Positions 16,335 to 26,365 of a DNA stretch of 64,000 bases are shown here, in pieces. The stretch comes from Rossellomorea aquimaris (GTDB lineage Bacteria; Bacillota; Bacilli; Bacillales; Bacillaceae_B), in assembly GCF_020171925.1 (NCBI RefSeq), contig NZ_JAIVAR010000007.1, forward strand, positions 1 to 64,000, read 5' to 3'. How positions within the stretch are numbered: the stretch's first letter is position 1; each line of letters opens with the position of its first letter. The notes beneath the pieces are model-generated. The model ran no database searches and was not told where the DNA came from. It worked only from the letters and a program-made list of their open reading frames with translations. The translations under genes were made by a program, and so were the position numbers.

Positions 16335-18057
16335 ACATCAACAACGATTAACACAGTATTTAGCAGCATTTATAGACGAGCTGACAGCTAATGGAGTAGA
16401 AGAGGTGGTCATAAGCCCGGGATCGCGTTCTACTCCTTTGGCGTTATTATTTACTCACCATCCAGGTGTAAGGACGTATATCAACGTCGATGAACGATCG
16501 GCTGCATTCTTTGGACTCGGGATCGCAAAGGCTAAGAACAAGCCTGTCGTGATTCTTTGTACGTCTGGAACGGCTGCAGCGAATTATTATCCTGCCGTCG
16601 TAGAGGCGCGCTATGCAAAGGTACCGCTCATTGTCCTGACGGCAGATCGACCACATGAGCTTCGGGAAGTCGGTGCACCGCAGGCAATCAACCAGATCGA
16701 CCTTTATGGAAAGCACGTGAAGTGGAGTGTCGATATGGCACTGCCTGAATCGACCCCTGGCATTTTGAAATATGCAAAAGCTTCTGCAACAAGAGGTGTC
16801 GGTCTATCTCTGTCGGCACCCGCCGGACCCGTGCATTTCAATTTCCCGATCAGGGAGCCTTTGATCCCTGCTTTGGAAGACGTGACATTCACAAACAACC
16901 AAAGTGAAAAAAGGGTCTCAAGCGGTGTGAGGGGATTGACACCCGATATGCGCGATGACCTGTCTAGAACCCTGAGGGAGAAACGTGATGGACTGATCAT
17001 TTGCGGACCTGGACTCGATCCTTCAGCCCTCGAATCCATTACTGATTTTTCGGAGCATTATGGTTTTCCGATCATTGCAGATCCCCTTTCGCAAGTGAGA
17101 AGCGGATCACATCCGAAGGATGGGGTCATCGAGACATATGATGCATTCCTTAAAGTGAAGGAAGTAAACGAGGAGCTTCACCCGGAACTGATCATCCGGT
17201 TCGGTGCCATGCCTGTATCCAAACCATTGACCCTTTTCTTGAAAGGACTGAAGGATATTCCCCACTGGGTCGTCTCGAGCGGAGAGGAATGGCAGGATCC
17301 GATTGCAAGGGCTACGGAGTTCATCTATTGCGATGAGAGGTCTTTCTGTATGGACTTACAGACTGGCGCTGGCATAAATCATGAAGAAAAAGAATGGATG
17401 AATAAGTGGAAATCAGTAAACGATTCATCAAGAAGAATCCTAAAAGACGGTGATCAGCCGTGGAATGAAGGAAAAGCGGTCAAGCAACTGATTGAACACC
17501 TTCCAGATGGTGCCTCGATCTTTGCCAGCAATTCCATGCCGATCAGGTATATCGATACTTATTTCTTCAACAGTGAAAAGTCAGTTTCTGTTTACGCCAA
17601 CCGTGGAGCGAATGGAATTGATGGGGTCGTTTCGACAGCACTCGGCATGAGCACAGTGCAAGCCCCCATTTATCTATTGATAGGGGACCTTGCCTTCTTC
17701 CATGATCTCAACGGACTTCTGGCGGCAAAGAAATATAATCTGGACATGACAATCGTCGTCATGAACAATAACGGTGGCGGCATTTTCTCCTATCTTCCAC
17801 AAGCAAGCGACGGCACACACTTCGAAGAGCTATTTGGCACACCGATGGATCTTGATTTTTCTTCCGCAGCTGCTTTTTATGGGGCGAGCTATACATTGGT
17901 GAAAGAAGAAGAAGAATATAGCGAAGCGTTAAAGCATGCAGAGGGACAAAAAGGGATCAACATTATCGAAGTGCTGACAAACAGAGAAGAAAATGTTGCA
18001 ATCCATCGGAAAATGTGGAATTTTGTTTCCCAGGAAATATTGAAGGGGAATCTTTGA
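16327..18057 (+). CDS. menD: SEPHCHC synthase MenD
   Basis: A thiamine-diphosphate enzyme that joins 2-oxoglutarate and isochorismate to make SEPHCHC. The 576-aa protein shows the N-terminal VEEVVISPGSRSTPLALLF, the catalytic-Glu region (NVDERSAAFFGLGIAK) and the C-terminal ThDP site GDLAFFHDLNGL...VMNNNGGGIF. Length matches the family. AGGGGG precedes the ATG inside the menF end, and its stop overlaps the menH start by 1 bp. Confidence 0.96.
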   Translation: MDEHQQRLTQYLAAFIDELTANGVEEVVISPGSRSTPLALLFTHHPGVRTYINVDERSAAFFGLGIAKAKNKPVVILCTSGTAAANYYPAVVEARYAKVPLIVLTADRPHELREVGAPQAINQIDLYGKHVKWSVDMALPESTPGILKYAKASATRGVGLSLSAPAGPVHFNFPIREPLIPALEDVTFTNNQSEKRVSSGVRGLTPDMRDDLSRTLREKRDGLIICGPGLDPSALESITDFSEHYGFPIIADPLSQVRSGSHPKDGVIETYDAFLKVKEVNEELHPELIIRFGAMPVSKPLTLFLKGLKDIPHWVVSSGEEWQDPIARATEFIYCDERSFCMDLQTGAGINHEEKEWMNKWKSVNDSSRRILKDGDQPWNEGKAVKQLIEHLPDGASIFASNSMPIRYIDTYFFNSEKSVSVYANRGANGIDGVVSTALGMSTVQAPIYLLIGDLAFFHDLNGLLAAKKYNLDMTIVVMNNNGGGIFSYLPQASDGTHFEELFGTPMDLDFSSAAAFYGASYTLVKEEEEYSEALKHAEGQKGINIIEVLTNREENVAIHRKMWNFVSQEILKGNL

Positions 18058-18881
18058 TGATTGTCGGTGTGAATGAGATCGATTATTTTGTAGAAGTTAA
18101 AGGAGAAGGGTTCCCGCTCGTCTTCCTTCACGGCTTCACAGGTGACTCCCGTACTTGGGATAACATCACGGATCAGCTTAAGAATCACTTTCAATGCATT
18201 TCAATCGATCTAATCGGTCATGGAAGAAGTGCGTCGCCGACCGATGTCCAGCGGTACTCAATGGATGCCGTCTCCCGGGACATTGAATGCCTACTGAGAA
18301 CGCTCGACATCAAGGAAGCGGTCTTGATCGGTTATTCGATGGGAGGGAGGCTTGCCCTTCACTTTGCAAATCTCTACCCTGGATATGTCAGGTTACTCAT
18401 ATTGGAGAGTGCATCCCCTGGATTGAAAACAAAGGAAGAGCAGGATGCGAGACGAAAGAGTGATCACGCGCTTGCAGATAAGATTTTGCAAGAAGGCATA
18501 GAGTCTTTTGTGGACTTTTGGGAAGGCATCCCTTTATTCTCTACGCAAAAAAGATTGCCACTCGGAGTGCAGGAAGAGATTCGCCATCAGCGCCTGATGC
18601 AATCTCCCGTCGGATTATCGAATTCCTTGAAGGGGATGGGGACCGGGGCACAGCCGTCTTGGTGGGACGAACTGCGTGACCTCTCTTTCCCGGTCGTTTT
18701 GATGGTGGGGGAGCTTGATCAGAAGTTTGTTACGATTGCAGAAGAGATGGGAAAATCGATCCCGAAAGGGGAAATTATTCCTTTTTTCGACAAAGGACAT
18801 GCAATTCATGTGGAAGATCCACGAAAGTTTGGTACAATAATAGAGGATGTTTTATTCAATTACATAAAGGAGGATGTTTAA
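18057..18881 (+). CDS. menH: SHCHC synthase MenH
   Basis: An alpha/beta hydrolase-fold lyase that removes pyruvate from SEPHCHC. The 274-aa protein has the oxyanion motif LHGFTGDSRTWD, the nucleophile elbow GYSMGGRLAL, and the Asp and His of the triad (GELDQKF and KGHAIHVEDP). The ATG at 18057 overlaps the menD stop (TGATG), with AGGGGA 7 nt before. menB starts directly after its stop. Confidence 0.93.
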   Translation: MIVGVNEIDYFVEVKGEGFPLVFLHGFTGDSRTWDNITDQLKNHFQCISIDLIGHGRSASPTDVQRYSMDAVSRDIECLLRTLDIKEAVLIGYSMGGRLALHFANLYPGYVRLLILESASPGLKTKEEQDARRKSDHALADKILQEGIESFVDFWEGIPLFSTQKRLPLGVQEEIRHQRLMQSPVGLSNSLKGMGTGAQPSWWDELRDLSFPVVLMVGELDQKFVTIAEEMGKSIPKGEIIPFFDKGHAIHVEDPRKFGTIIEDVLFNYIKEDV

Positions 18882-19700
18882 ATGGCTTTTGAATGGGTTT
18901 CAGAAAGAAACTACGAAGATATTTTATATGAAACATATAATGGGATTGCCAAGATCACGATCAACCGTCCGGAAGTGCGCAATGCATTCCGTCCGAAGAC
19001 CGTTATGGAATTGATCGACGCATTTGCTTATGCACGTGATGATTCCAAAGTAGGTGTAATCGTCCTAACGGGCGCGGGCGAGAAAGCATTCTGTTCAGGC
19101 GGGGACCAAAGTGTACGCGGACATGGCGGATACGTTGGCGAAGATGAAATTCCACGCTTGAACGTATTGGACTTACAGCGTTTGATCCGTGTCATCCCTA
19201 AGCCGGTCATCGCGATGGTAGCTGGCTACGCAATCGGTGGAGGCCACGTGCTTCATGTTGTATGTGATATCACGATTGCAGCGGATAACGCGATCTTCGG
19301 TCAAACCGGCCCTAAAGTGGGAAGCTTTGATGCTGGTTACGGTGCAGGTTATCTTGCTCGCATCGTCGGACACAAGAAAGCGAAAGAAATCTGGTACCTG
19401 TGCCGTCAATACAATGCTGAAGAAGCGCTTGAGATGGGCCTTGTCAATACGGTCGTACCTTATGAGAAACTTGAAGAAGAGACGGTACAGTGGGCTTCTG
19501 AAATGCTTGAAAAGAGCCCGACTGCACTACGCTTCCTTAAAGCTGCATTCAATGCGGATACAGATGGGTTAGCTGGTCTTCAGCAGCTGGCAGGAGATGC
19601 TACATTGCTTTATTACACAACAGACGAAGCAAAAGAGGGTCGAGACGCGTTCAAAGAAAAACGCAAACCAGACTTCGGACAATTCCCTCGTTTCCCTTAA
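18882..19700 (+). CDS. menB: 1,4-dihydroxy-2-naphthoyl-CoA synthase MenB
   Basis: A crotonase-fold enzyme that closes the second ring of the naphthoquinone. The 272-aa protein shows [30 protein letters not shown] and [13 protein letters not shown], all hallmarks of MenB. AAAGGAGG lies inside the end of menH and the ATG directly follows the menH stop. A terminator follows, so menE-menC may have their own promoter. Confidence 0.97.
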   Translation: MAFEWVSERNYEDILYETYNGIAKITINRPEVRNAFRPKTVMELIDAFAYARDDSKVGVIVLTGAGEKAFCSGGDQSVRGHGGYVGEDEIPRLNVLDLQRLIRVIPKPVIAMVAGYAIGGGHVLHVVCDITIAADNAIFGQTGPKVGSFDAGYGAGYLARIVGHKKAKEIWYLCRQYNAEEALEMGLVNTVVPYEKLEEETVQWASEMLEKSPTALRFLKAAFNADTDGLAGLQQLAGDATLLYYTTDEAKEGRDAFKEKRKPDFGQFPRFP

Positions 19701-19710
19701 TAGAGGGTGA

Positions 19711-19745
19711 GCCTGATGAATCTCGACGGATTCATCAGGCTTTTT
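19711..19745 (+). terminator. Terminator after menB
   Basis: A perfect 12-bp stem GCCTGATGAATC / GATTCATCAGGC with a 6-nt loop and T5. Confidence 0.92.
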
Positions 19746-19869
19746 CATTTGGTTGGAAATCACGGTCCTAAGTCCCGGCCCCAATTGTAAGCGGGGCGCG
19801 TGTATATGTTACATCGGAAGGCCGTAGCCTATGAAGATAAACTATTATTTGAATTGGAGTAGAAGCATT

Positions 19870-21360
19870 ATGACATCCCAACAAATGCCGAATTGGCTTA
19901 AACAACGATCGTTCTTGACACCAGACCGGATTGCCCTGAGGAGTGATGCACGCGATTATTCATTTCGCGATCTGTGGGATATGACCATCGAGACTGCGGG
20001 AAGGATCCAGAGCCTTATCCATGGTTCCGAAAAGCAATTCATCGGGTTGATGATAAAGAACACGGTCGAAGCAGTCACCATCATACATGCCGTACAGCAA
20101 TTAGGCCTTGCAACCGTGCTCCTGAATCACCGGCTAAGTACGAGGGAACTTTCATTCCAGATCCAGGACATGGGATTGAATACGGTCATTATGGATGATG
20201 CCTTTTATGAAAAAGTCGAAACTCTGAATGTAAGGAAAGTGAAAATTTCAGATCTTGAAGCAACGAATCCAGCACCTGTGGAGATAAAGGATCATTTTCA
20301 GTTGGACCAAGTATGTTCGGTCATGTATACTTCCGGGACGACCGGTGCTCCGAAGGGGGTGCTTCAGACGTACGGAAATCACTGGTGGAGCGCAATCGGC
20401 TCTTCTTTGAACCTCGGTATAAGTGAAAATGATACCTGGCTTTGCTCTGTGCCATTATTCCATATCAGTGGATATTCCATTTTGATGAGAAGCGTCATAT
20501 ATGGTATGAATGTGCGCCTTTTTGAGCAGTTTGATGTGAAGCGGATCAATGAAGAATTGATGAACGGTTCCATCACGATCATGTCTGCGGTCAGTAACAT
20601 GCTTCAACGGCTCTTGAAGGATGTAGGCGAATCATCTTATCACGCGAATTTCCGCTGTATGCTTCTAGGGGGAGGGCCGGCACCCCTTCCGATGCTCGAG
20701 GCATGCAAAGATAAACGGATTCCTGTTTATCAAACATATGGCATGACGGAAACATCTTCTCAAATCGTCACACTATCGCCGGAATATAGTTTATCCAAGC
20801 TCGGCTCTGCCGGGAAGCCCCTGTTTCCTTCAGAACTCAAGATCCTCAATCCAGAAGGGGAGGCAAAGGCTTTCGAAGAGGGTGAGATCACGGTGAAAGG
20901 TCCGAATGTGACCAAAGGATACTATAACCGTGAAGAAGCGAATGAAGAATCATTTCAAGACGGATGGCTATCGACAGGGGATATCGGCTATGTGGATGAA
21001 GAAGGGTTCTTGTTCGTCCTCGACCGCCGTTCTGATTTGATCATATCCGGCGGGGAGAACGTCTACCCCGCAGAAATCGAAAGCGTGCTCACTTCGCATC
21101 CGTGCGTTGAAGATGTAGGTGTAGCGGGGGTTTCAAGTGACGAATGGGGCCAAGTGCCATGTGCATTCGTTGTTAAAAGTAAAGGGAGCGTATTGAGCGG
21201 TAGTGATATCCAGTCATTCTGCAGTCAGCATCTGGCTCCGTACAAGCAGCCAAAGAAGGTTGTATTCGTGGAGGAAATCCCACGTAATGCGTCCAATAAG
21301 ATCCTCAGAAGGATATTGAGAGATGAATGGGAGAAAGGCAGGTTCCGGGATGAACATTAA
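19870..21360 (+). CDS. menE: O-succinylbenzoate-CoA ligase MenE
   Basis: An acyl-CoA synthetase of the AMP-forming family that activates O-succinylbenzoate. The 496-aa protein shows the P loop MYTSGTTGAPKGVLQTYGNH, YGMTETSSQIV, GWLSTGDIGYVDEEG and the C-terminal DRRSDLIISGGENVYPAEIE hinge. I chose ATG 19870 because its protein (MTSQQMPNWL) aligns with B. subtilis MenE (MLTEQPNWL); an in-frame ATG at 19831 is possible. It overlaps menC by 11 bp. Confidence 0.94.
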   Translation: MTSQQMPNWLKQRSFLTPDRIALRSDARDYSFRDLWDMTIETAGRIQSLIHGSEKQFIGLMIKNTVEAVTIIHAVQQLGLATVLLNHRLSTRELSFQIQDMGLNTVIMDDAFYEKVETLNVRKVKISDLEATNPAPVEIKDHFQLDQVCSVMYTSGTTGAPKGVLQTYGNHWWSAIGSSLNLGISENDTWLCSVPLFHISGYSILMRSVIYGMNVRLFEQFDVKRINEELMNGSITIMSAVSNMLQRLLKDVGESSYHANFRCMLLGGGPAPLPMLEACKDKRIPVYQTYGMTETSSQIVTLSPEYSLSKLGSAGKPLFPSELKILNPEGEAKAFEEGEITVKGPNVTKGYYNREEANEESFQDGWLSTGDIGYVDEEGFLFVLDRRSDLIISGGENVYPAEIESVLTSHPCVEDVGVAGVSSDEWGQVPCAFVVKSKGSVLSGSDIQSFCSQHLAPYKQPKKVVFVEEIPRNASNKILRRILRDEWEKGRFRDEH

Positions 21361-22456
21361 AAGGATTAAACTGCATCTCATTACGATGCCTCTCAAATCC
21401 CCATTCAACACTCACCTTCAAAAAGTGGAACGAAGGGAAGGAATCATCATCGAGGCCGTTGATAGAGATGGGGTCACAGGGCTGGGTGAAGTGGTGGCAT
21501 TCTCGACTCCATGGTATACGGAGGAGACGGTGAAAACCTGCTATCACATGTTGAAGGATGTGTTGATCCCTCTGATTGAAAGTCATGGATTGGCCCATCC
21601 CCGTGAGCTTGGTATGATGTTTCAATCCGTCAGGGGGAATGCAATGGCAAAGGCCTCGCTTGAAATGGCGATCTGGGACCTTTATGCAAGGCAGCTGGAC
21701 ACACCGCTCTGGAACCTCCTCGGGGGTACACGAAGAAGTGTACTGGCAGGTGCCGTCGTCGGTGCGAACGGAACCCAAGCAATGATTGATCAAGCAAAGG
21801 GGCTGCTTGAAGAAGGATATGAGAGGATCAAGGTCAAGATTTCAAAAGGCGAGGATATTGAAATTGTCCGTGCTTTACGTGCTGCATTTCCTTCCCTGGC
21901 GCTTCTCGCGGATGCAAACTCAGCGTACGGACTCCAAGACGCTGACCATCTGAAGGAACTTGACGAATTCGGCCTCGAGATGATCGAGCAGCCACTTGGG
22001 GTCGATGACCTCGTCGAACACAGCATTTTACAAGGGAGGATCAATACCCCTATATGCCTGGATGAAAGCATCGTCACCCCTCATGATATGAAAAGTGCGA
22101 TCCATTTAAATAGCTGCGGTGTCGTCAACCTCAAACTGGGCAGAGTGGGAGGGTATAACCCAGCACTGGAAATCTATCAACTTTGTCAGGATAACGGCAT
22201 CAAACTGTGGTGCGGGGGGATGATTGAATTCGGCGTATCCCGTGCCCATAATATTTGTCTTGCCACTTTGGACGGTTTTTCGATCCCGGGGGACATATCC
22301 TCTTCATCGAAGTACTGGGAAGAAGATATTATCGATACTCCGATTGTAGTTGAAAAAGGCTCTGTGCAACGATTCGAAAAGCCGGGAATCGGGGTTGGAT
22401 TGAACGAGAAGCGAATGAATGAAGTAACATCATTCACAGAAGAGTTTTCCTTATAG
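21350..22456 (+). CDS. menC: O-succinylbenzoate synthase MenC
   Basis: An enolase-superfamily enzyme that dehydrates SHCHC to O-succinylbenzoate. The 368-aa protein has the catalytic KVKISKG lysine motif, the metal ligands in LLADANSAY, MIEQPLG and CLDESIV, and the second lysine in NLKLGRVGG. The start is ATG 21350 (MNIKRIKLHL), inside the menE end. It is the last men gene here and is followed by a strong terminator. Confidence 0.93.
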   Translation: MNIKRIKLHLITMPLKSPFNTHLQKVERREGIIIEAVDRDGVTGLGEVVAFSTPWYTEETVKTCYHMLKDVLIPLIESHGLAHPRELGMMFQSVRGNAMAKASLEMAIWDLYARQLDTPLWNLLGGTRRSVLAGAVVGANGTQAMIDQAKGLLEEGYERIKVKISKGEDIEIVRALRAAFPSLALLADANSAYGLQDADHLKELDEFGLEMIEQPLGVDDLVEHSILQGRINTPICLDESIVTPHDMKSAIHLNSCGVVNLKLGRVGGYNPALEIYQLCQDNGIKLWCGGMIEFGVSRAHNICLATLDGFSIPGDISSSSKYWEEDIIDTPIVVEKGSVQRFEKPGIGVGLNEKRMNEVTSFTEEFSL

Positions 22457-22479
22457 GTCAACATATACAAATGATTAAA

Positions 22480-22513
22480 AGAAGGCCTGGACAACAACTC
22501 CAGGCCTTCTTTT
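22480..22513. terminator. Two-way terminator between menC and cydB
   Basis: AGAAGGCCTGG / CCAGGCCTTCT stem with an 11-nt loop. T-rich tails on both strands serve the convergent menC and cydB genes. Confidence 0.88.
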
Positions 22514-23541
22514 TAACTTTTTTGCCTTAAATAACGCTTATCATTCATGAATAGACTCCAGAAATAGACAAAGCCTGGAAAAAGAATGATGAAGCCTACG
22601 ATATAAGTGATGAACACTGCCCTGAACGAATTCGGGTCTGTAAACCCCGACTGGATCGTCACTTCCGGATAAATGATATATGGAAGATGAGCCTTTCCAT
22701 ATACGTAGCTTGCCAATACATACTGAAAGGTAACTGCCACTACAGCGACTCGCGGCATCCCTTTCAATCCCTCTTTATTCGTTGGAAGGAAGAGAGCTGC
22801 ACCGGCAACCAGGAATCCAAGAAGGGAAATGAGCAGGATGTTCAAATCCTCCATCATCCGCTCATAAATCCAGTTTGCTTCATTCTTCATTGTGAACATG
22901 ATTAAAAATGCCATCAAAACCGAGATGGGACCGATGATCATTGCATCACGACGATACACCTTGAACGCCTCGAATTCACGGGATGCTTTCGAATAGTCCG
23001 CCAATAAGAGCGATGATAGAAACAGTGTACTTGCCACTGCAAAACCAAAGAACGCATATTCATGTGGACTGGTGAAGAGCTTGCCCAAAAGGAGCGTCTG
23101 GCCATCTTCAAAGTCGATATATGGACCGTGGGAAATCGGCAGGACGCTGATTAAAAGCCCCGGGATCAATAGTCCGGTTATTCCTGTTATGTAGGTCAAC
23201 GGTTTGCGGTAATCATCTGCGACATGTGAAAAGACCAGAAAGGCGCTTCGTATCGCAAGCAGCAGGAGGATCAGACTACCTGGAACCAACAGGACGGTCC
23301 CGAGGGAATAGGCTGCACCTGGAAATAAGCTATAGACCGCCACGACCAGCGCGACGATGAACGTATTCGTCACTTCCCACGTCGGGGATAAATATCTGTT
23401 GGCAATATTGGTTGCTTTCGTTTTATCATGGTTGATATACAGCATCGACCAGAAGCCTGCACCGAAGTCCATCGTCGCCATCACGGCATAAATGAAAACG
23501 AAGCCCCAAAGGATCGTAATGGCGATTAACACTTGAGTCAT
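22513..23541 (-). CDS. cydB: Cytochrome bd ubiquinol/menaquinol oxidase subunit II
   Basis: A 342-aa polytopic membrane protein that partners CydA in a high-affinity terminal oxidase. The N-terminal FVFIYAVMATMDFGAGFWSM is the CydB signature and eight to nine hydrophobic segments can be seen. A GGAGGG site precedes the ATG. It lies 12 bp downstream of cydA in the same direction. No cydCD assembly genes are in the window. Confidence 0.93.
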   Translation of the reverse strand: MTQVLIAITILWGFVFIYAVMATMDFGAGFWSMLYINHDKTKATNIANRYLSPTWEVTNTFIVALVVAVYSLFPGAAYSLGTVLLVPGSLILLLLAIRSAFLVFSHVADDYRKPLTYITGITGLLIPGLLISVLPISHGPYIDFEDGQTLLLGKLFTSPHEYAFFGFAVASTLFLSSLLLADYSKASREFEAFKVYRRDAMIIGPISVLMAFLIMFTMKNEANWIYERMMEDLNILLISLLGFLVAGAALFLPTNKEGLKGMPRVAVVAVTFQYVLASYVYGKAHLPYIIYPEVTIQSGFTDPNSFRAVFITYIVGFIILFPGFVYFWSLFMNDKRYLRQKS

Positions 23542-23553
23542 ATTTATCCCTCC

Positions 23554-24906
23554 TTATACATTCAGTGGAATTTCCGTGCTTTCTGCTTTATCGATATCCT
23601 TTTGAGGCGGATTGCGTTTGAAATAATAAAGCAGGACCAATACGACGGCAACAGCCAATACGGCATACACCGTGACGAAGAGGACAAACAGCGTCGCGAT
23701 GTTACCGGTCGACGTGACGGAATCCTCCGTACTCAGGATCCGGTAAATGGTCCATGGCTGTCGACCTGTACAGGCGAAGATCCAGCCGAACTCAATTGAC
23801 AGGATGGAGAGGGGACCGGCTGCAACGAAAAGCCACATCAACCACTTTGGAAAACGGTCCTTCTTCAAAAGCTTCTTCCATACGTACGCAACGAGTGCAA
23901 GCACGATCAGTAGTGAGCCGATCCCGACCATCGCATTGAATAGCGTATGCACGAATAATGGTGGCCAATATTCTTCGGGGAAGTCATTCAATCCGATCAC
24001 TTCGGTATCAAAGCTGTTTCCTGCCAGGAAACTCAATGCCCAAGGAATTTCGATGCCCCATTTCACTTCTTGCTCTTCCCGATCGGTAAATCCCCCGATT
24101 GATAGAGGTGCATGTGTCTGGGTTTCGAATAAACCTTCTGCGGCAGCCAGTTTTTCAGGCTGGTATTCTTGAAGCTTCTGGGCGGACTCATGACCATTGA
24201 TTGCGGTGAAGAATGCGAACACTCCCCCAGTGAGCAAGCAAATCATCAGCGCCTTTGCGTGAAATTTGTATACTCGTGATTCAAATGGAAGTCTGAGCAT
24301 CTTGAACGCTGCGACCGATGCAATCGTAAAGGACCCTGCAACATAAGCAGATAAAGCGACATGCCCGGCTGTCACAAAGAAACTTGGATTGAAGAACGCT
24401 TTCCAAGGGTCGACATTCGTAATGTTCCCATCCACAATATCGAAACCTGCAGGCGTCCCTTCAAATGCATGTACATTCGTAATCAACACGGCCGATGCAA
24501 GGCCCCCGATTGCCACCAGGACCAGACTGACAATCCTCATCCAAGGCTTGATCCGGTTTGCTGCGTATACATAAATGGACATAAACAGTGCCTCGATGAA
24601 AAAAGCATAAATCTCAATTTGAAAAGGCAGTGCCATCACCCGGCCGATGACCTCCATGAACCCAGGCCACAGGAGTGACAGCTGTACCCCGGCAATCGTG
24701 CCCGTCGGAATCCCAACGCCAAGAAGCACCGCAAACGCCTTCGTCCAGCGCTTCGCCATGACAGAATAATCAAGATCATTCGTACGCTGAAACATGATCT
24801 CCGCCACAAGGATCATCAAAGGAATCCCGACACCGAGGGTTGCAAAGATAATATGAAAAGCCATCGTGGTCCCGAATAAAGATCGTGCTAAAACTAATTC
24901 ATCCAT
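23554..24906 (-). CDS. cydA: Cytochrome bd oxidase subunit I
   Basis: The 450-aa heme-carrying subunit. The N terminus MDELVLARSLFGTTMAFHII holds the heme ligand His18, and the GRQPWTIY motif and a short Q loop (as in Bacillus-type bd oxidases) are present. The ATG at 24906 is preferred over TTG 24912 because GGGAG lies 8 nt before it. The 90 bp before the gene show no clear Rex site. Menaquinol made by the adjacent men genes is the likely electron donor. Confidence 0.95.
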   Translation of the reverse strand: MDELVLARSLFGTTMAFHIIFATLGVGIPLMILVAEIMFQRTNDLDYSVMAKRWTKAFAVLLGVGIPTGTIAGVQLSLLWPGFMEVIGRVMALPFQIEIYAFFIEALFMSIYVYAANRIKPWMRIVSLVLVAIGGLASAVLITNVHAFEGTPAGFDIVDGNITNVDPWKAFFNPSFFVTAGHVALSAYVAGSFTIASVAAFKMLRLPFESRVYKFHAKALMICLLTGGVFAFFTAINGHESAQKLQEYQPEKLAAAEGLFETQTHAPLSIGGFTDREEQEVKWGIEIPWALSFLAGNSFDTEVIGLNDFPEEYWPPLFVHTLFNAMVGIGSLLIVLALVAYVWKKLLKKDRFPKWLMWLFVAAGPLSILSIEFGWIFACTGRQPWTIYRILSTEDSVTSTGNIATLFVLFVTVYAVLAVAVVLVLLYYFKRNPPQKDIDKAESTEIPLNV

Positions 24907-24993
24907 TTCCAATTCTCCCTTACCATTTCATTAGCTTCCCTTATTGTCCACTTAATGGAAAAATATATTCATACTTGCAAACACAGATAAAAT

Positions 24994-25023
24994 AAAAAAA
25001 CACCACCCTAAATCAGGTGGTGT
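24994..25023 (-). terminator. Terminator of znuA
   Basis: Hairpin AACACCACC / GGTGGTGTT with a T tract on the minus strand, 11 bp past the znuA stop. Confidence 0.9.
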
Positions 25024-25033
25024 TGAAAGATGA

Positions 25034-25972
25034 CTATTGAAGTGCTTTTTCCAAGGTTTTAATGTTCTTTCTCATCAGTGAAAAATAATCTTCATCTTCC
25101 TGGAGATCCTTCTCAGTCAGCACAGAGAGGTTATGAAGCTTCAGTGATTTTGCACCCAGTTCCTTTTGGACAACCTCTGTCAGTCGGGATGAGACATTCT
25201 GTTCAAATAAGATGTAGTTGACATCGTCTTCTTTCCCTTTCTCGATGATTGCCTTCAATTCTTTCTGTGAAGGTTCATCCGACGTGTTCAATCCGGCAAT
25301 GGCTTCCTGGTGAAGACCATAACGATCTTCCCAATAGCTGTATGCAGCGTGAGAAACGTAGAACGTTTTATGCGGTGCGGCTTCTGCCATCTGCATAAAT
25401 TCGGCATCAAGAGAATCCAGTTCGCGATTCAACTCTTTCAGGTTTGCTTGGAAGTCCTCTTTATGCTCTGGCATTTGTTCAATCAGAGTATCTGCTATGA
25501 TGTCCGCCATATGTTTTGAATAAGCAGGGTTGAGCCAGATATGGGGATCACCATCATGTTCGTGGCCATGATCATCGTCTCCGTGTTCATCATGCTCTTC
25601 ATCTTCCGAATGCTCGATTTCAAGTCCTTTACTTGCGGGAACAACCGTTACATCTTCCTGCTCCAATATTGATTTGGACTTTTCGACAAATCCTTCGAGC
25701 CCCATGCCCACATAGAAAAATACATCACCTTCCGCCATGTCGATCATATCTTTCTGAGAAGGTTCAAACGTATGTTCATCTGCTCCTGGTGGATAGATAC
25801 TGTGGACATCAACATACTCCCCACCAATTTTTTTCGTGAAATCCTCTAGCGGATACACCGTTGTGTAAATTTCCAGCTCTTCATTTTCCGATTTCTTTTC
25901 AGTGGTAGAAGCCCCGCATGCAGTGAGGAGAAATGAAATTAATAAAAACAAACCGATTCGAATATAGTTCAA
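25034..25972 (-). CDS. znuA: Zinc ABC transporter substrate-binding lipoprotein ZnuA
   Basis: A 312-aa cluster A-I metal-binding protein. It starts MNYIRIGLFLLISFLLTACG, a lipoprotein signal with lipobox LTAC. A His/Asp/Glu-rich loop (HSEDEEHDEHGDDDHGHEHD) precedes GDPHIWLNPAY, and metal-ligand His residues are seen in ADEHTFEPS and VSHAAYSYW. Start TTG 25972 follows AAAGGAGGATAT. A near-perfect Zur box lies upstream. No znuB or znuC gene is adjacent, so the permease must be elsewhere. Confidence 0.92.
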   Translation of the reverse strand: MNYIRIGLFLLISFLLTACGASTTEKKSENEELEIYTTVYPLEDFTKKIGGEYVDVHSIYPPGADEHTFEPSQKDMIDMAEGDVFFYVGMGLEGFVEKSKSILEQEDVTVVPASKGLEIEHSEDEEHDEHGDDDHGHEHDGDPHIWLNPAYSKHMADIIADTLIEQMPEHKEDFQANLKELNRELDSLDAEFMQMAEAAPHKTFYVSHAAYSYWEDRYGLHQEAIAGLNTSDEPSQKELKAIIEKGKEDDVNYILFEQNVSSRLTEVVQKELGAKSLKLHNLSVLTEKDLQEDEDYFSLMRKNIKTLEKALQ

Positions 25973-26011
25973 GGGATATCCTCCTTTTCGTTCATCAATG
26001 TATATGCAATA

Positions 26012-26034
26012 TAAATTGTAATGATTACGATTTA
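26012..26034 (-). promoter_or_regulatory. Zur box upstream of znuA
   Basis: On the minus strand the core is TCGTAATCATTACAAT, which matches the Bacillus Zur operator (TCGTAATnATTACGA) at all but one or two bases. It is centred about 50 bp before the znuA start, so zinc-bound Zur should repress znuA. Confidence 0.85.
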
Positions 26035-26195
26035 GCACAAACGTTATTTTACTATCGTGAGCCGAAATTGGCAAGGTAAAAGTTTTCGGATGGCTTGTTA
26101 TTATCTTTTCCTAATCCGTAAAGGAAAGACGAGGGAAATAAAAAAAGGCTCTTTTCGCAAAGTTAGTTGATATTTTGGGGGTGACTGTTTTGAAC

Positions 26196-26262
26196 CCCGC
26201 TATTGATTTCCGTGCAAGACTTCGCTTTCAGCGGGTAGCCCGTGAGCCTCCTGATATGAACG
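26196..26262. repeat. Partial copy of the MITE-like element
   Basis: The segment CGCTATTGATTTCCGTGCAA and the following CTTCGCTTT and GTGAGCCTCC match the left end of the larger copy at 26366-26635. The right half is missing. No gene is seen between 26075 and 27079. Confidence 0.65.
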
Positions 26263-26365
26263 AAACCGTCAAGATACTCACGCTACCCTGATTTTGGATT
26301 TGTTTTTAGGCAGCCCTAAATGGAGAAGTTTATTTTGACTTCTCAACTTATTTGATTCCATTCAT

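Noticed and set aside
24907-24993. Rex operator for cydAB
   Set aside because: No TTGTGAA-N-TTCACAA-like dyad could be found in the short upstream region.
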